Assembly (NCBI GenBank): GCA_963790095.1
Contig: CAWBNO010000005.1
Coordinates: 1-64,000, forward strand
Origin: JAAXQD01 sp963790095
GTDB lineage: Bacteria; Desulfobacterota; Desulfobacteria; Desulfobacterales; UBA11574
DNA: 64,000 nucleotides
Direction of reading: 5' to 3'
How positions within the stretch are numbered: the stretch's first letter is position 1; each line of letters begins with the position of its first letter. Of the stretch, positions 16,944 through 25,832 are shown piece by piece. The translations under genes and the position numbers were made by a program. The notes beneath the pieces were generated by a model, which saw only the letters and a list, made by a program, of their open reading frames with translations, had not been told where the DNA came from and did no database searches.

Positions 16944-18452
16944 ATGGCCAATAAGCCGACCTATAAGGAATTAACACAAAAAGTAAAAAAGTTGGAACAA
17001 GAAGTGATCTCCCGGGAACAGGCCGAAGAAGCGTTCCGGAAGAGCGAAGAAAAATACAGATTGCTGGTAAAGAATCTTCCGAGTATCGTGTATCAAGGAC
17101 ACGTCGACTGGTCGGTTGAATTCTTTGATTCAAAAATTGAACTCCTGACAGGGTATTCGGTCGATGAATTTAATCTCGGAAAACTTAAGTGGAAAGATAT
17201 TGTTTTAAATGAAGATATTAAAAATGCCAAAGAGATTTTTATCCGGGCACTCAAATCAGATCGGTCCTATGTCAGGGAATATCGCGTCAAATCCAAGGTT
17301 GGCAAGATACACTGGATCCAAGAAAGAGGACAAATAATTTGTGACAACTCCGGAAAAATTGAATATGTCAGCGGCGTCTTTTTCGACATTACCGATTACA
17401 AACAGGCCGAGGAGGAATTGCGAAAAAGCGAAGAGATGGCACGGGCGCTTTTGAATGCCACAAACGATGCCGTCGTTTTGCTGGATTCTCGAGGAACGAT
17501 TCTGGATATCAACGACACCTATGCCCAGCGGCTTCAAAAGCATAAAGACCACATGCTCGGTTTGTGTATTTGGAATCTGTCTCCCCCAGAGATAACCGGT
17601 CTTAAAATCGCCAATGTCCAAAAAGTATTTGAATCGGGCAAGCCGTTGCGAATTGTGGATGAACAGAAGGGGATTTGGTATGATACCAATATTTATCCGG
17701 TGTGCAATTCCAAGGGAGAAGTAATGCAAGTGGCTGTTTTTGCTCGAGACATCACCGAAGGGAAACTCGCTGAAGAACATATTCACACCCTCACCCAACA
17801 GCTGATGAAAGTCCAGGAAATTGAGCGTCAGCGGATTGCTTACGACCTGCACGACAACCTCGCACAAGACCTTTCTTTGTTGGGAATCGGCCTTGAAACC
17901 CTTTTTGACAGCCATCCATCTGTGTCTTTGGCGGTCAAACAAAAGGCTTCGGAATTGTCAAAAACACTCCGAAGATCCATATCGGCTGTCCGGGATATGT
18001 CTTACGATTTACACCCTCCGGGACTCGATCAACTTGGGATCGTCCATACCGCCTATCAATATTGTGAAGAATTTTCCGAAAAAAATGGTATTAACATTGA
18101 CTTTATCGCCGCCGGCCTGGATGATTTAACGATCTCCAACAACACGGAGATCAACCTGTACCGCCTGATCCAGGAGGCCCTTTGGAATATCAAAAAGCAT
18201 GCAGATGCAACCCATGTAACCATCAAGCTTGTGGCATCTTTCCCTTACATTATCCTCCGCATTGAGGACGATGGCAGAGGATTTAATATCAAAGACCGGA
18301 TGGCCGCGGCTCCCAAGGAGAAACGGATGGGACTTCGGAGTATGGAGCAGCGGGTCAGCCTTCTGAACGGAAAAATGAGGATACAATCTCGCCCAAAAGA
18401 GGGCACCAAACTGTATATCGAAATTCCCTACAAGGAGAAAAAACATGGTTGA
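16944..18452 (+). CDS. PAS-PAS sensor histidine kinase (HisKA_3 / NarL-type)
   Basis: A 502-residue soluble kinase. A short coiled coil (1-40) is followed by two PAS domains (about 40-150 with FFDITDYKQAEEEL, and about 160-270 with VFARDITEGK). HisKA_3 has RQRIAYDLHDNLAQDLSLL with phospho-acceptor H303. The HATPase has NLYRLIQEALWNIKKHADAT (N box), EDDGRGFN and KRMGLRSMEQR. There is no transmembrane segment, so the signal is probably cytoplasmic, read by PAS. The gene overlaps the regulator gene by 8 bases, which marks a cognate pair. It starts a few tens of bases after a MITE-like repeat, which may contribute its promoter. Confidence 0.9.
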   Translation: MANKPTYKELTQKVKKLEQEVISREQAEEAFRKSEEKYRLLVKNLPSIVYQGHVDWSVEFFDSKIELLTGYSVDEFNLGKLKWKDIVLNEDIKNAKEIFIRALKSDRSYVREYRVKSKVGKIHWIQERGQIICDNSGKIEYVSGVFFDITDYKQAEEELRKSEEMARALLNATNDAVVLLDSRGTILDINDTYAQRLQKHKDHMLGLCIWNLSPPEITGLKIANVQKVFESGKPLRIVDEQKGIWYDTNIYPVCNSKGEVMQVAVFARDITEGKLAEEHIHTLTQQLMKVQEIERQRIAYDLHDNLAQDLSLLGIGLETLFDSHPSVSLAVKQKASELSKTLRRSISAVRDMSYDLHPPGLDQLGIVHTAYQYCEEFSEKNGINIDFIAAGLDDLTISNNTEINLYRLIQEALWNIKKHADATHVTIKLVASFPYIILRIEDDGRGFNIKDRMAAAPKEKRMGLRSMEQRVSLLNGKMRIQSRPKEGTKLYIEIPYKEKKHG

Positions 18453-19122
18453 AACGAAAAGCATATTGATCATCGATGATCACCCGCTTTTCAGAGAAGG
18501 CCTCAAGACGATTATCGGGCGCGATTCCGGCTTTAAGGTGATCGGTGAAGCCGGAACCGGTCGGGAAGGGCTTCAAATGCTCAAAGAGCTCAAACCTGAT
18601 TTGACCCTGGTGGATATCTCCCTTCCGGATCAAAACGGCATTCAACTCACCCGTGAAATAAGACGTCTCTTTCCTGAAACCAAAATTTTGATTGTCAGCA
18701 TGCATTCTAAAATTGATTATATTGCCGAGGCTTTCCAGGCCGGAGCCACCGGTTATGTGGTCAAGGAATCCGCGGCCAAAAGACTCCTTCAGGGACTCGA
18801 ATCGGTTGCAAACGGCGATTATTTTCTCGACAGCTCTGTCTCCCACGCCGTTGTCGAAAACCTGATGAAGTTCCCTCTAAAAGAAGCAAAAATCACCGAT
18901 GCAGACTATGCCACTTTAACGCCCCGTGAGCAAGAAGTCATGCGCCTGCTGGCAGAGGGACTCTCCAGCAAAGAGGTTGCCGAAAAACTCTTCATCAGCC
19001 CCAAGACGGTTGAAAACCACCGGGCCAACATCATGAACAAGCTGGACCTCCACAGCACCATAGAATTGATCCGATATGCCGCAAAGCTCGGTCTCATCGA
19101 TGTGGATCTCTGGAAGGAATAA
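18445..19122 (+). CDS. NarL/FixJ-family response regulator
   Basis: A 225-residue two-domain regulator. The receiver (1-120) has acidic pocket D11/D12, phosphorylation site in LVDISLPDQNG (about D57), the Ser/Thr switch in IVSMHSK and Lys in VVKESAA. The C-terminal LuxR-type HTH has LTPREQEVMRLLAEGLSSKE and FISPKTVENHRANIMNKL. It is phosphorylated by the kinase encoded just upstream and overlapping. Target genes are unknown; the repeated element at 15736 and 19200, which flanks this system, is a candidate binding region. Auto-regulation is common for such pairs. Confidence 0.92.
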   Translation: MVETKSILIIDDHPLFREGLKTIIGRDSGFKVIGEAGTGREGLQMLKELKPDLTLVDISLPDQNGIQLTREIRRLFPETKILIVSMHSKIDYIAEAFQAGATGYVVKESAAKRLLQGLESVANGDYFLDSSVSHAVVENLMKFPLKEAKITDADYATLTPREQEVMRLLAEGLSSKEVAEKLFISPKTVENHRANIMNKLDLHSTIELIRYAAKLGLIDVDLWKE

Positions 19123-19199
19123 TTCCGGAACCTGTATCCCCAAATTGAGACCGCCGTCGACGTCTCCCCAAAAAATCCGGGACAAAATCCCGATAAATA

Positions 19200-19247
19200 G
19201 GGATTTTTCCTACTAAATTGAGCCTTCCCCTCTATGGACAAAAGGAT
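19200..19247 (+). promoter_or_regulatory. Shared upstream element, copy 2
   Basis: GGGATTTTTCCTACTAAATT, then GAGCCTTCC and ATGGACAAAAGG. It matches 15736-15782 and lies about 75 bases before the small Cys-rich gene at 19322. Confidence 0.4.
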
Positions 19248-19321
19248 TTATAACTTGTTATTACACACCTAAAAACCATCTTTGAAATGCCCTTTGAATA
19301 CCTTTAGATATAGGGGGGGCC

Positions 19322-19519
19322 ATGATCTCTTCTCCGTGTAAAAATTGTGCCCGGAAAAATCTTCCGAAGGACACGTGTGCTAAAAATTGTAAATTGTTGA
19401 ATGCCCTACAGGATATCGAGGTATCATCTGAAAAATGGTACGACGGAAGTGGCATCGATTATAACGAAGAGTATAATTGTTCCATATCCCTGTCGTTTTC
19501 AAGCAACGTTGGCGTTTAA
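19322..19519 (+). CDS. Small Cys-rich protein
   Basis: A 65-residue protein beginning MISSPCKNCARKNLPKDTC, then AKNCKLLNALQDI. Four Cys in the first 23 residues (C-x2-C ... C-x3-C) suggest a zinc-binding knuckle; the rest is polar. A G7 run supplies the ribosome binding site. From memory, short proteins of the form ..C..C.KK..P.D.C...C..L..... are frequent in Desulfobacterales, with no known function. It is preceded by the element shared with the dodecin upstream region. Confidence 0.55.
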   Translation: MISSPCKNCARKNLPKDTCAKNCKLLNALQDIEVSSEKWYDGSGIDYNEEYNCSISLSFSSNVGV

Positions 19520-19660
19520 TAAACAACCCGCTGAGACGCTGTTTCTAAAAAATTAGGACGACCGCCGGTTCCAACCCTACCGGCAGCAGCTTCCCTCGGG
19601 TTAGACACCTGTTTTTTTTTGTGGCGGCGAAAAATTTCGAAGAACAGCATTGCCTGATAT

Positions 19661-19933
19661 ATGCCGGTGACAAAAAACCATAATAATTTAAATGGCCCTG
19701 GAAGAAAAAAAAAGGACCTTAAGATATCATCGTTAGCATCGGATAAGATAGGGTCGGATGCTAAAAAAAAGAATTATCTTGATATGGCGGCCTTGATCAG
19801 AAGTATTCAGCGCGCCGAAGGTCAAACGGACTGTTTCCAAAAGGGCATGATCGACTGCGAGCAGCCGGATTGCAAGTGGCATCCCTTCTGCCTGGAAGGG
19901 GGGCCGATCCTGAGAGAAGACCCAATCGAGTAA
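19661..19933 (+). CDS. Small hypothetical protein with C-terminal Cys motif
   Basis: A 90-residue frame. The N-terminal 40 residues are basic and probably disordered. The conserved-looking part is LDMAALIRSIQRAEGQTDCF, then KGMIDCEQPDCKWHPFCLEG, with four Cys that could bind a metal. A shorter start at the Met in LDMAALI is possible. No clear Shine-Dalgarno sequence for either. Family not recognised. Confidence 0.5.
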   Translation: MPVTKNHNNLNGPGRKKKDLKISSLASDKIGSDAKKKNYLDMAALIRSIQRAEGQTDCFQKGMIDCEQPDCKWHPFCLEGGPILREDPIE

Positions 19934-20487
19934 TTTAACCCTGACGACCCATAAACAAACATATTGTTTTACATGGTAAATTCGCAAACCAACCCCACGA
20001 CCCCGCAGGCTTTGGTTTCGTTCCAATCTGCATCAAGGTCCAAGGGTTAAAACGCAAAACCCAAGGTGAGTGAACCTTGCGCCGCCTGTCGATTCCTTGA
20101 GCCTGATCCCCGACTCCTGTTAAACCTTTCCCGGTGTCGTTTCCCACCACCCGTGGCGGTGGTGTTCAGTCCCTGCCGGTAAAAAAGATTGACTTTTTTG
20201 CCCGAAATATTGGGTTCAACATCCGATGTAATTTCGTTCAAAAAACGGCGAAACACCGGCAGGGACCCAGCCTTCTTGATTTTCAAGATTTTCACATGGC
20301 ACTTGATACGGAATTGTCCTGCAGCTGAAACGGAATGTTATTCTGAAAAAGGCTATAGAAGACATTTCTGGAAATTTTTCTGGTCTTGTTTGATAATTTA
20401 TGGTGTATACCCTATAAACCATAATCACCCGATGACCGCCGTATGAAATTCATTGATCGACGTTAGAATGGAGGCCCAAAGGATCCC
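19934..20487. other. Intergenic stretch with inverted repeat
   Basis: About 550 bases without a supported gene. It holds the 98-base inverted-repeat element at 20169-20266. Confidence 0.4.
20169..20266. repeat. Element with 12-bp perfect terminal inverted repeats
   Basis: GTCCCTGCCGGT at 20169-20180 and its exact complement ACCGGCAGGGAC at 20255-20266 enclose 74 AT-rich bases. This resembles a non-autonomous element (MITE) or a long cruciform. No second copy is seen in the window. Confidence 0.5.
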
Positions 20488-20811
20488 ATGTTTTTAATTG
20501 CCGGTGTTTCTCCCAAAACAAAAGTGATTGACAATACCCCCAGACGCTGCCCGGTGTGCGGTTTGGTCCGAGCCTATTACAACCGGGTGGATCACTATTT
20601 CAATCTCTTTTTCATTCCCATTTTAAGGGTGAAAAAGGGAGAGCCGTTTCTCATGTGTGACCGATGTTCGAGACCGGTCGGCGAATTTAAAGAAGGATAT
20701 GACAGCACCTGGCCGGATACCCAAAAGACCCGGTGCAACCATTGCGGAAAAAACTTGGAAAAAGCTTTTGGATACTGTCCCTATTGCGGCAAACCTGTTG
20801 CCCGGGAATAG
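20488..20811 (+). CDS. Zinc-ribbon protein
   Basis: A 107-residue protein. First ribbon: CPVCGLVRAYYNRVDHYFNL ending LMCDRC. Second: TRCNHCGKNLEKAFGYCPYC. The middle FFIPILRV segment is hydrophobic and may touch the membrane. Such double zinc-ribbon proteins are common and often of unknown role. GGAGG lies about 17 nt before the start, with AAGGAT nearer. It is 17 bases upstream of the tRNA methyltransferase gene and probably co-transcribed. Confidence 0.65.
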   Translation: MFLIAGVSPKTKVIDNTPRRCPVCGLVRAYYNRVDHYFNLFFIPILRVKKGEPFLMCDRCSRPVGEFKEGYDSTWPDTQKTRCNHCGKNLEKAFGYCPYCGKPVARE

Positions 20812-20828
20812 TCCCTGGAGGAGTTTAC

Positions 20829-21326
20829 GTGGAACCTTTTATTAAGAAACGTCCGGACACGCCCGTGGAGCGGCATGTGGTTCTAGTGGCCCCGGAAGTG
20901 CCCTGGAACACCGGCAACATCGGGCGCACCTGTCTGGGTGCCGGGGCATTTCTTCATCTCATAAAACCCCTGGGATTTTCCCTTGAAAGCCGTGAACTCA
21001 AAAGAGCGGGGTTGGATTACTGGCACAAACTCAAACTTTGGATCTGGAATGACTTTAACAGTTTTCAAAAAGAGATGGCGCCTCAACCCGGCGAAGTCGC
21101 ACTGTTTTCAAAAAACGGTTCAAAACCGTTCTGGTCCATGCCGTCCCCGGACAGACTCTTTCTCATTTTCGGTTCCGAGACCCAAGGACTTCCAGAGCCC
21201 GTTATTTCTTCCTATGGACACGCCACCTATCACGTCCCTATCACTCGAAAAATCAGATGTTTGAATCTGTCCACCACGGTGGGGATCGCCTTGTATGAAA
21301 GTCTGAGATTTTCACATTACCCCTAA
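20829..21326 (+). CDS. trmL: tRNA (cytidine/uridine-2'-O-)-methyltransferase TrmL
   Basis: A 165-residue SPOUT methyltransferase that modifies the wobble base of tRNA-Leu isoacceptors with SAM. Characteristic segments are LVAPEVPWNTGNIGRTCLG, IKPLGFSLESRELKRAGLDY, LIFGSETQGLP and IRCLNLSTTVGIALYE, including the knot-forming SAM site. The start is GTG at 20829, 8 nt after GGAGG; an upstream frame extension is a shadow of the zinc-ribbon gene. Length matches TrmL. The window's tRNA-Leu(CAA) is one of the usual substrates of this enzyme. A bidirectional terminator follows. Confidence 0.92.
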   Translation: MEPFIKKRPDTPVERHVVLVAPEVPWNTGNIGRTCLGAGAFLHLIKPLGFSLESRELKRAGLDYWHKLKLWIWNDFNSFQKEMAPQPGEVALFSKNGSKPFWSMPSPDRLFLIFGSETQGLPEPVISSYGHATYHVPITRKIRCLNLSTTVGIALYESLRFSHYP

Positions 21327-21331
21327 AAAAA

Positions 21332-21361
21332 TAGGGCTCGGAATGTTTCCGAGCCCTATGG
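21332..21361. terminator. Bidirectional terminator between trmL and fhs
   Basis: ATAGGGCTCGGAA pairs with TTCCGAGCCCTAT around a short loop; an A7 run on the left gives a T run for the minus strand. It separates convergent genes. Confidence 0.8.
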
Positions 21362-21392
21362 GTCTATCCATATGCGTTATGGGTTCTGCTGT

Positions 21393-23158
21393 CTAGAACA
21401 ATCCCGTTACCTTGCCGGTTTCCACATCCACATCTACCCTGCGGTAGGCGGGATCGGAACTGGTTCCGGGCATCAGGCTGATGGCACCGCAGCAGGGACA
21501 CAGGAACTTGGCGCCGGAGAAGATCAGCACGTCTTGGATGGGCAGGGTCCAACCTTTGGGCGTACCCTTGACCGACGGGTCATGGGTCAGCGAAAGGTGG
21601 GTCTTGACCATCATGGTGGTGTAGTCATTGTACTTGGGATCGGCTTCGAGCATCTTGGCCTTGGCTTCAGCCGCAGGCGTCCAGGCCACACCGTCAGCAC
21701 CGTAAACGTTCTTGGCGATGAGGTCGACCCGGTCGCGCAGTTTGGTTTCCAAGCGGATACAGGAATTTGAAATTCAGCTTTTTCGTCGCAGGCCTCGATG
21801 ACCGTGTCGGCAAATTCCAGCGCACCGTCGCCGCCATCGGCCCAGTGGGTAGACACCGCACATCGGGCACCGGCTTCTTCGGCATACTTGCGAACCATGG
21901 CGATTTCGGTCTTGGTGTCGGTATGGAAGCAGTTGATGCAGACCACGGGGTTGATACCGGACATCCGAATGGTGTTGATGTGATGCACCATATTTTGAAC
22001 ACCCTTTTCCAGTACGTCCAGACCTTCTTTCTGATACTCTTTGGGCAGGGGCAGGCCGGCCACGACCTTGGGTCCGCCGCCGTGCATCTTGAGTGCCCGA
22101 ATGGTGGTGGTGAGAACGGAGACGTTGGGTTTCAGTCCGCTGTACCGGCATTTGACGTTCCAGAATTTTTCAAAGCCGATGTCGGCGCCGAATCCGGATT
22201 CGGTTACATTGTAGTCAAAAAGCTTGAGACCGACCCGGTCGGCGATGATCGAAGACTGGCCAACGGCGATGTTGGCAAACGGTCCTGCGTGAATCATGCA
22301 GGGTTGATACTCTGCCGTCATCATCAGGGTGGGGTTGATGGTGTTGCGCATCCAGGCGGTCATGGCATTGCCGACTTCCAGGTCGCCGGTGGTAATCGGT
22401 TTGCCGGATTTGCTAAAGGCCACGGTGATGTTGTTCAGTTTTTCGCGCAGGTCTTTCAGATCACGAACAATGGAAAGAATCGCCATGAGCTCGGAGCTGA
22501 CCGCAATCCCGAACTTCGACTGCATGACCATGCCGTCGAACCTGCCGCCCAGACCGATAATGATATTTCGCAAAGCCTGAGCACAGAAATCCATGATCCA
22601 GCCCATCTCCACCCGGGTGGGGTCCACGTCCAGCCTGGGCATACGGGTCAAGCGCGCAAGCTGCTCGTCATTGTAGTTCCGCTCGTGCTGCATTCTGGAG
22701 GTCAGGGCGACCATGGCCAGGTTGTGAGCGTTCATGATGTCGTTAATGTCGCCGGTCAGACCCATGGAGAATTCCGTCATGGGAATTATCAATGAGTTGC
22801 CGCCGCCGGCCGCGGTTCCCTTAATGTTCATGGTCGGGCCGCCCGAGGGTTGACGCAGACAACCGCCGACATTGACACCGCGTTTGCCCAAACCTTCCAT
22901 GAGACCACAGGAAGTGGTACTTTTACCTTCACCCAACGGGGTGGGGGTGATGGCGGTCACCTCAATGTACTTGCCATCCGGTTTGTCTTTCAAACGATCA
23001 ATAATTTTAAGGAAATCCAGCTTGCACAATCTTCCCATGGGCAGGATCTCGTCCTTTTCCAGAGCCAGTTTTTCCCGCCATTCTTCAGGATAAGGCATGT
23101 TTTCTTCGGCCGCTTCTGAAATCTGCCAGTCGGCCATTTCTACCGCATTGTAAGCCAT
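21393..23158 (-). pseudogene. fhs: Formate--tetrahydrofolate ligase, two one-base frame breaks
   Basis: Fhs makes 10-formyl-THF from formate, THF and ATP, the first step of the methyl branch of the Wood-Ljungdahl pathway. Seen: ITPTPLGEGKSTTSCGLMEG (P-loop), LRQPSGGPTMNIKGTAAGGG, EFSMGLTGDINDI and the C-terminal SLMPGTSSDPAYRRVDVD. Total length is about 588 residues. The frame is lost twice within 20 bases (about 21748-21770): the DNA reads GAATTTCAAATTC where GAATTCAAATTC would restore KAEFKFLYPL, and CCGCTTGGAAAC where CCGCTGGAAAC would give PLETKL. Both are single added T residues. For a central enzyme of autotrophic or acetate-oxidising sulfate reducers, sequencing error is the likelier cause. 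GGAGG precedes the ATG. Confidence 0.9.
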
Positions 23159-23825
23159 GTAATCAATCCTCCTCTATAATATTTGGGTTAATAAAACAGG
23201 AACCCGGTACCCAACTCCTGGATTCCTTCAGCTTCAGTCAATAAGCATTGCTAAAAAGAGTGATTTGATGATGACCCAAAAAGGATCCGAATATGCGGGC
23301 AAGTCAATCCCCAATGGCAAACGTCAAAACCCGGATCTCAATTAAATGCCAAACAACGGCGGCGGTTAAACCCGCCCTTGGACCATCTCCACCCAATGGA
23401 ATCTTTTTTTAGCCCATATATGGGAAAAGAAACGTTGTGACCTGTTTTTCGGGGGGATTCATTGAGATTGGAATTTTGAATTCGATTTTACATTCGAATT
23501 TTGTCCCAAGGAATTAGGATCGCGACCATGCCCCATAGCAAAGCTGCTGGTTACAGTATTAATTAAGTGATTTTAAATCCTTGTCTTTATCCCCCCGATT
23601 TGATCCCTGCAATAATGCAAAAAAAATGAATATTGTCAATAGAAAAATACACTTAGCACTTGCGTAAAAACACCTCTGGGGAATCGGCGCCCACATTCGG
23701 ATCGTCGGGAGGGGGCAAAACCACAAGTAATCCCACACTATTTTGCGGTGCTTGCCAAAAGGAACCGGGCAACGGGAATCCCAAGCCCGACGTATCCCAA
23801 GGGCAAATTATTTTTTCGATAGCCC
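23159..23825. other. Intergenic stretch upstream of fhs
   Basis: About 665 bases between fhs and the ABC genes. It contains a dyad (TTCGAATTTT near TTGAATTCG, 23475-23510) and no supported gene. A 68-codon plus-strand frame at 23660 has no start signal. Confidence 0.4.
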
Positions 23826-25832
23826 TTAACCCTGCAACTGATTCAATCGGAAATAAAAACCTTTGAGCTGCATCAACTCGCCATGGTTTCCGGCTTCGAT
23901 GATCCGACCTCTGTTGAGGACCAAAATGGTGTCGGCGTCCCGGGCCGTTGAAAGCCGATGGGCGACGACCATGGAGGTTCGGTGGGCCATGAGCTTGTCC
24001 AGGGCCTCCTGGATTTTGTGTTCGGTCTCTGAATCGATATGGGACGTCGCCTCATCGAGGATGATAAAATCCGGATTCCGGGCAAAGGCCCGTGCAATGG
24101 AAATCAACTGACGTTCACCGCTCGATATGGACGCCCCGCCCTCCGAAAGGACCGTATCGAGTCCGTCCGGCAACCGCTCCACGAAGGTTTTGCAGTTTGA
24201 ATCCTCTAAAATTCGCAGCATGGCCGCTTCTGAAATATCGCCCGCTCCCAGGGTAATGTTTTTCCGTATGGTTTCCGAAAACAAAAATGGATCCTGCATG
24301 ACCAGGGCCATCCTGGCCCTCAATACCCCGGGATCGATGTTCCTGACATCGACACCGTTGAGGAAAACTCCTCCGGAGGTCGGGTCATAAAAACGGATGA
24401 GCAGATTGATGATGGATGTTTTCCCCGAACCGGTGGGCCCCACCACGGCCAGGGTCTTTCCCGCCGTTAGTTTAAAGGAGATATTTTTAAGCACAGTTTC
24501 ATCTTTGATGTAGGCAAAGGAAACATTTTCCATGGAAATTTCCGAAATTTTATCCAACGTCCCCGACATAACTTTCGATCCGGTTCCAGGATCGGGTTTT
24601 CCGCCGGAAACCGGCAGGGGGATGGTCTCGATGCTGTCTAAAATCAAAAATATCCGTTCCGCCGATGCCATGGCATTTTGAAGGATGTTGTACTTTTCAG
24701 CGATATCTCTGATGGGCCTGAAAAACATTTTCATATAGGAAAGAAACGCAACCAGGGCCCCAAGGCTTATGGTTCCGGCCAGGGCACCGCCGCCGCCGTA
24801 AAAGATCACAACGGCGATGGCCATTGCACCCAGAATTTCGATCACTGGCATAAACACTGCAAAAACATGAATTTGTCGCATGCCAGCCAGATAATGTTCA
24901 TGGTTGAGTTGTTTAAAATCGAGATAATTTCGCCGCTCCTGCAAAAAGAGCTGGATCACCCGGATGCCCCCGATGGTTTCGGAAAATCGGGTGTTGATCT
25001 CCGCAATCTTCAACCGTAATATCCTGTAAGCTTCCCGGGCCTGGCCTGAAAAATAAACGGAGGCCCAGAGGACAAAGGGAATGACGGTAAAAGAAACTAG
25101 GGCAAGCCGCAGATCGATGCCCATCAGTACTACCGCAATCCCCACCAGGAGAAAAAGATCCTTGAACACGAAAACGATGACGGAGGTGAACAGTTCGTGC
25201 ATGTTCTGAACATCATTGGCCACCCGGGTGACCAGACGGCCCACCGGATTGCGGGTAAAAAATGAAACCGAAAGCCCCTGAATGTGCTTGAACAGGCGCA
25301 CCCGCAAATCGTGCATGATCATCTGCCCCGTGTACTCCATGATCAAGACCTGGGCCATGTTGAAAACGAAATGCATCAATACAATGGCAAGGAAAACCGC
25401 CGTGATCCAGGTAACACCGGCAAGATCCTTTTTGCGCAAGGTCCCGAGGTCTTTTTTCGAAAGTTTCGTCAGATCGTCATAGGGAATCGTGGCCCAATTG
25501 CCGTGAATCTTGAAAAGACGGGGATGTTTTTCAACCACGGCTCGGATCCCGGGATCGGTTAAATCGGCCTTTTGATACCGGAGGCCCCCTTCAACCGGAC
25601 CCTCTTCTTTGCCCCCGGTAGATTCCATTTTCGGGACAATATACCGGTCGATGGCGATCTTGGTCACATAGGGAAGGGAAAGATCCAGAAGGGTTATAAA
25701 AACAACCAGAACGATGGAGGCCGCCAGCAGCAGCTTATACCGTTGGGTATACGGGTAGAGCCGGGCCAATAATTTCAGGTCATAGGGCTTGCCCAGCTGC
25801 TTTTCCTCGAAGTAACCGAAATCAGTACGCAT
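23826..25832 (-). CDS. ABC exporter half-transporter with canonical ATPase site (MdlB-like)
   Basis: A 668-residue type IV ABC exporter subunit: six transmembrane helices (about 35-390) with an unusual insertion of about 90 residues after TM1 (residues 65-160, charged, probably extracytoplasmic), then the nucleotide-binding domain. Walker A is VGPTGSGKTS, signature ISSGERQLISIARAF (degenerate from LSGGQ), Walker B FIILDEATSHID with catalytic Glu, and H-loop VVAHRLS. It overlaps the preceding ABC gene by 11 bases and forms a heterodimer with it. Substrate cannot be told; related pairs export lipids, peptides or drugs. Confidence 0.88.
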   Translation of the reverse strand: MRTDFGYFEEKQLGKPYDLKLLARLYPYTQRYKLLLAASIVLVVFITLLDLSLPYVTKIAIDRYIVPKMESTGGKEEGPVEGGLRYQKADLTDPGIRAVVEKHPRLFKIHGNWATIPYDDLTKLSKKDLGTLRKKDLAGVTWITAVFLAIVLMHFVFNMAQVLIMEYTGQMIMHDLRVRLFKHIQGLSVSFFTRNPVGRLVTRVANDVQNMHELFTSVIVFVFKDLFLLVGIAVVLMGIDLRLALVSFTVIPFVLWASVYFSGQAREAYRILRLKIAEINTRFSETIGGIRVIQLFLQERRNYLDFKQLNHEHYLAGMRQIHVFAVFMPVIEILGAMAIAVVIFYGGGGALAGTISLGALVAFLSYMKMFFRPIRDIAEKYNILQNAMASAERIFLILDSIETIPLPVSGGKPDPGTGSKVMSGTLDKISEISMENVSFAYIKDETVLKNISFKLTAGKTLAVVGPTGSGKTSIINLLIRFYDPTSGGVFLNGVDVRNIDPGVLRARMALVMQDPFLFSETIRKNITLGAGDISEAAMLRILEDSNCKTFVERLPDGLDTVLSEGGASISSGERQLISIARAFARNPDFIILDEATSHIDSETEHKIQEALDKLMAHRTSMVVAHRLSTARDADTILVLNRGRIIEAGNHGELMQLKGFYFRLNQLQG

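Noticed and set aside
21767..22795. 342-codon plus-strand open frame
   Set aside because: Antisense of fhs; no recognisable domain.
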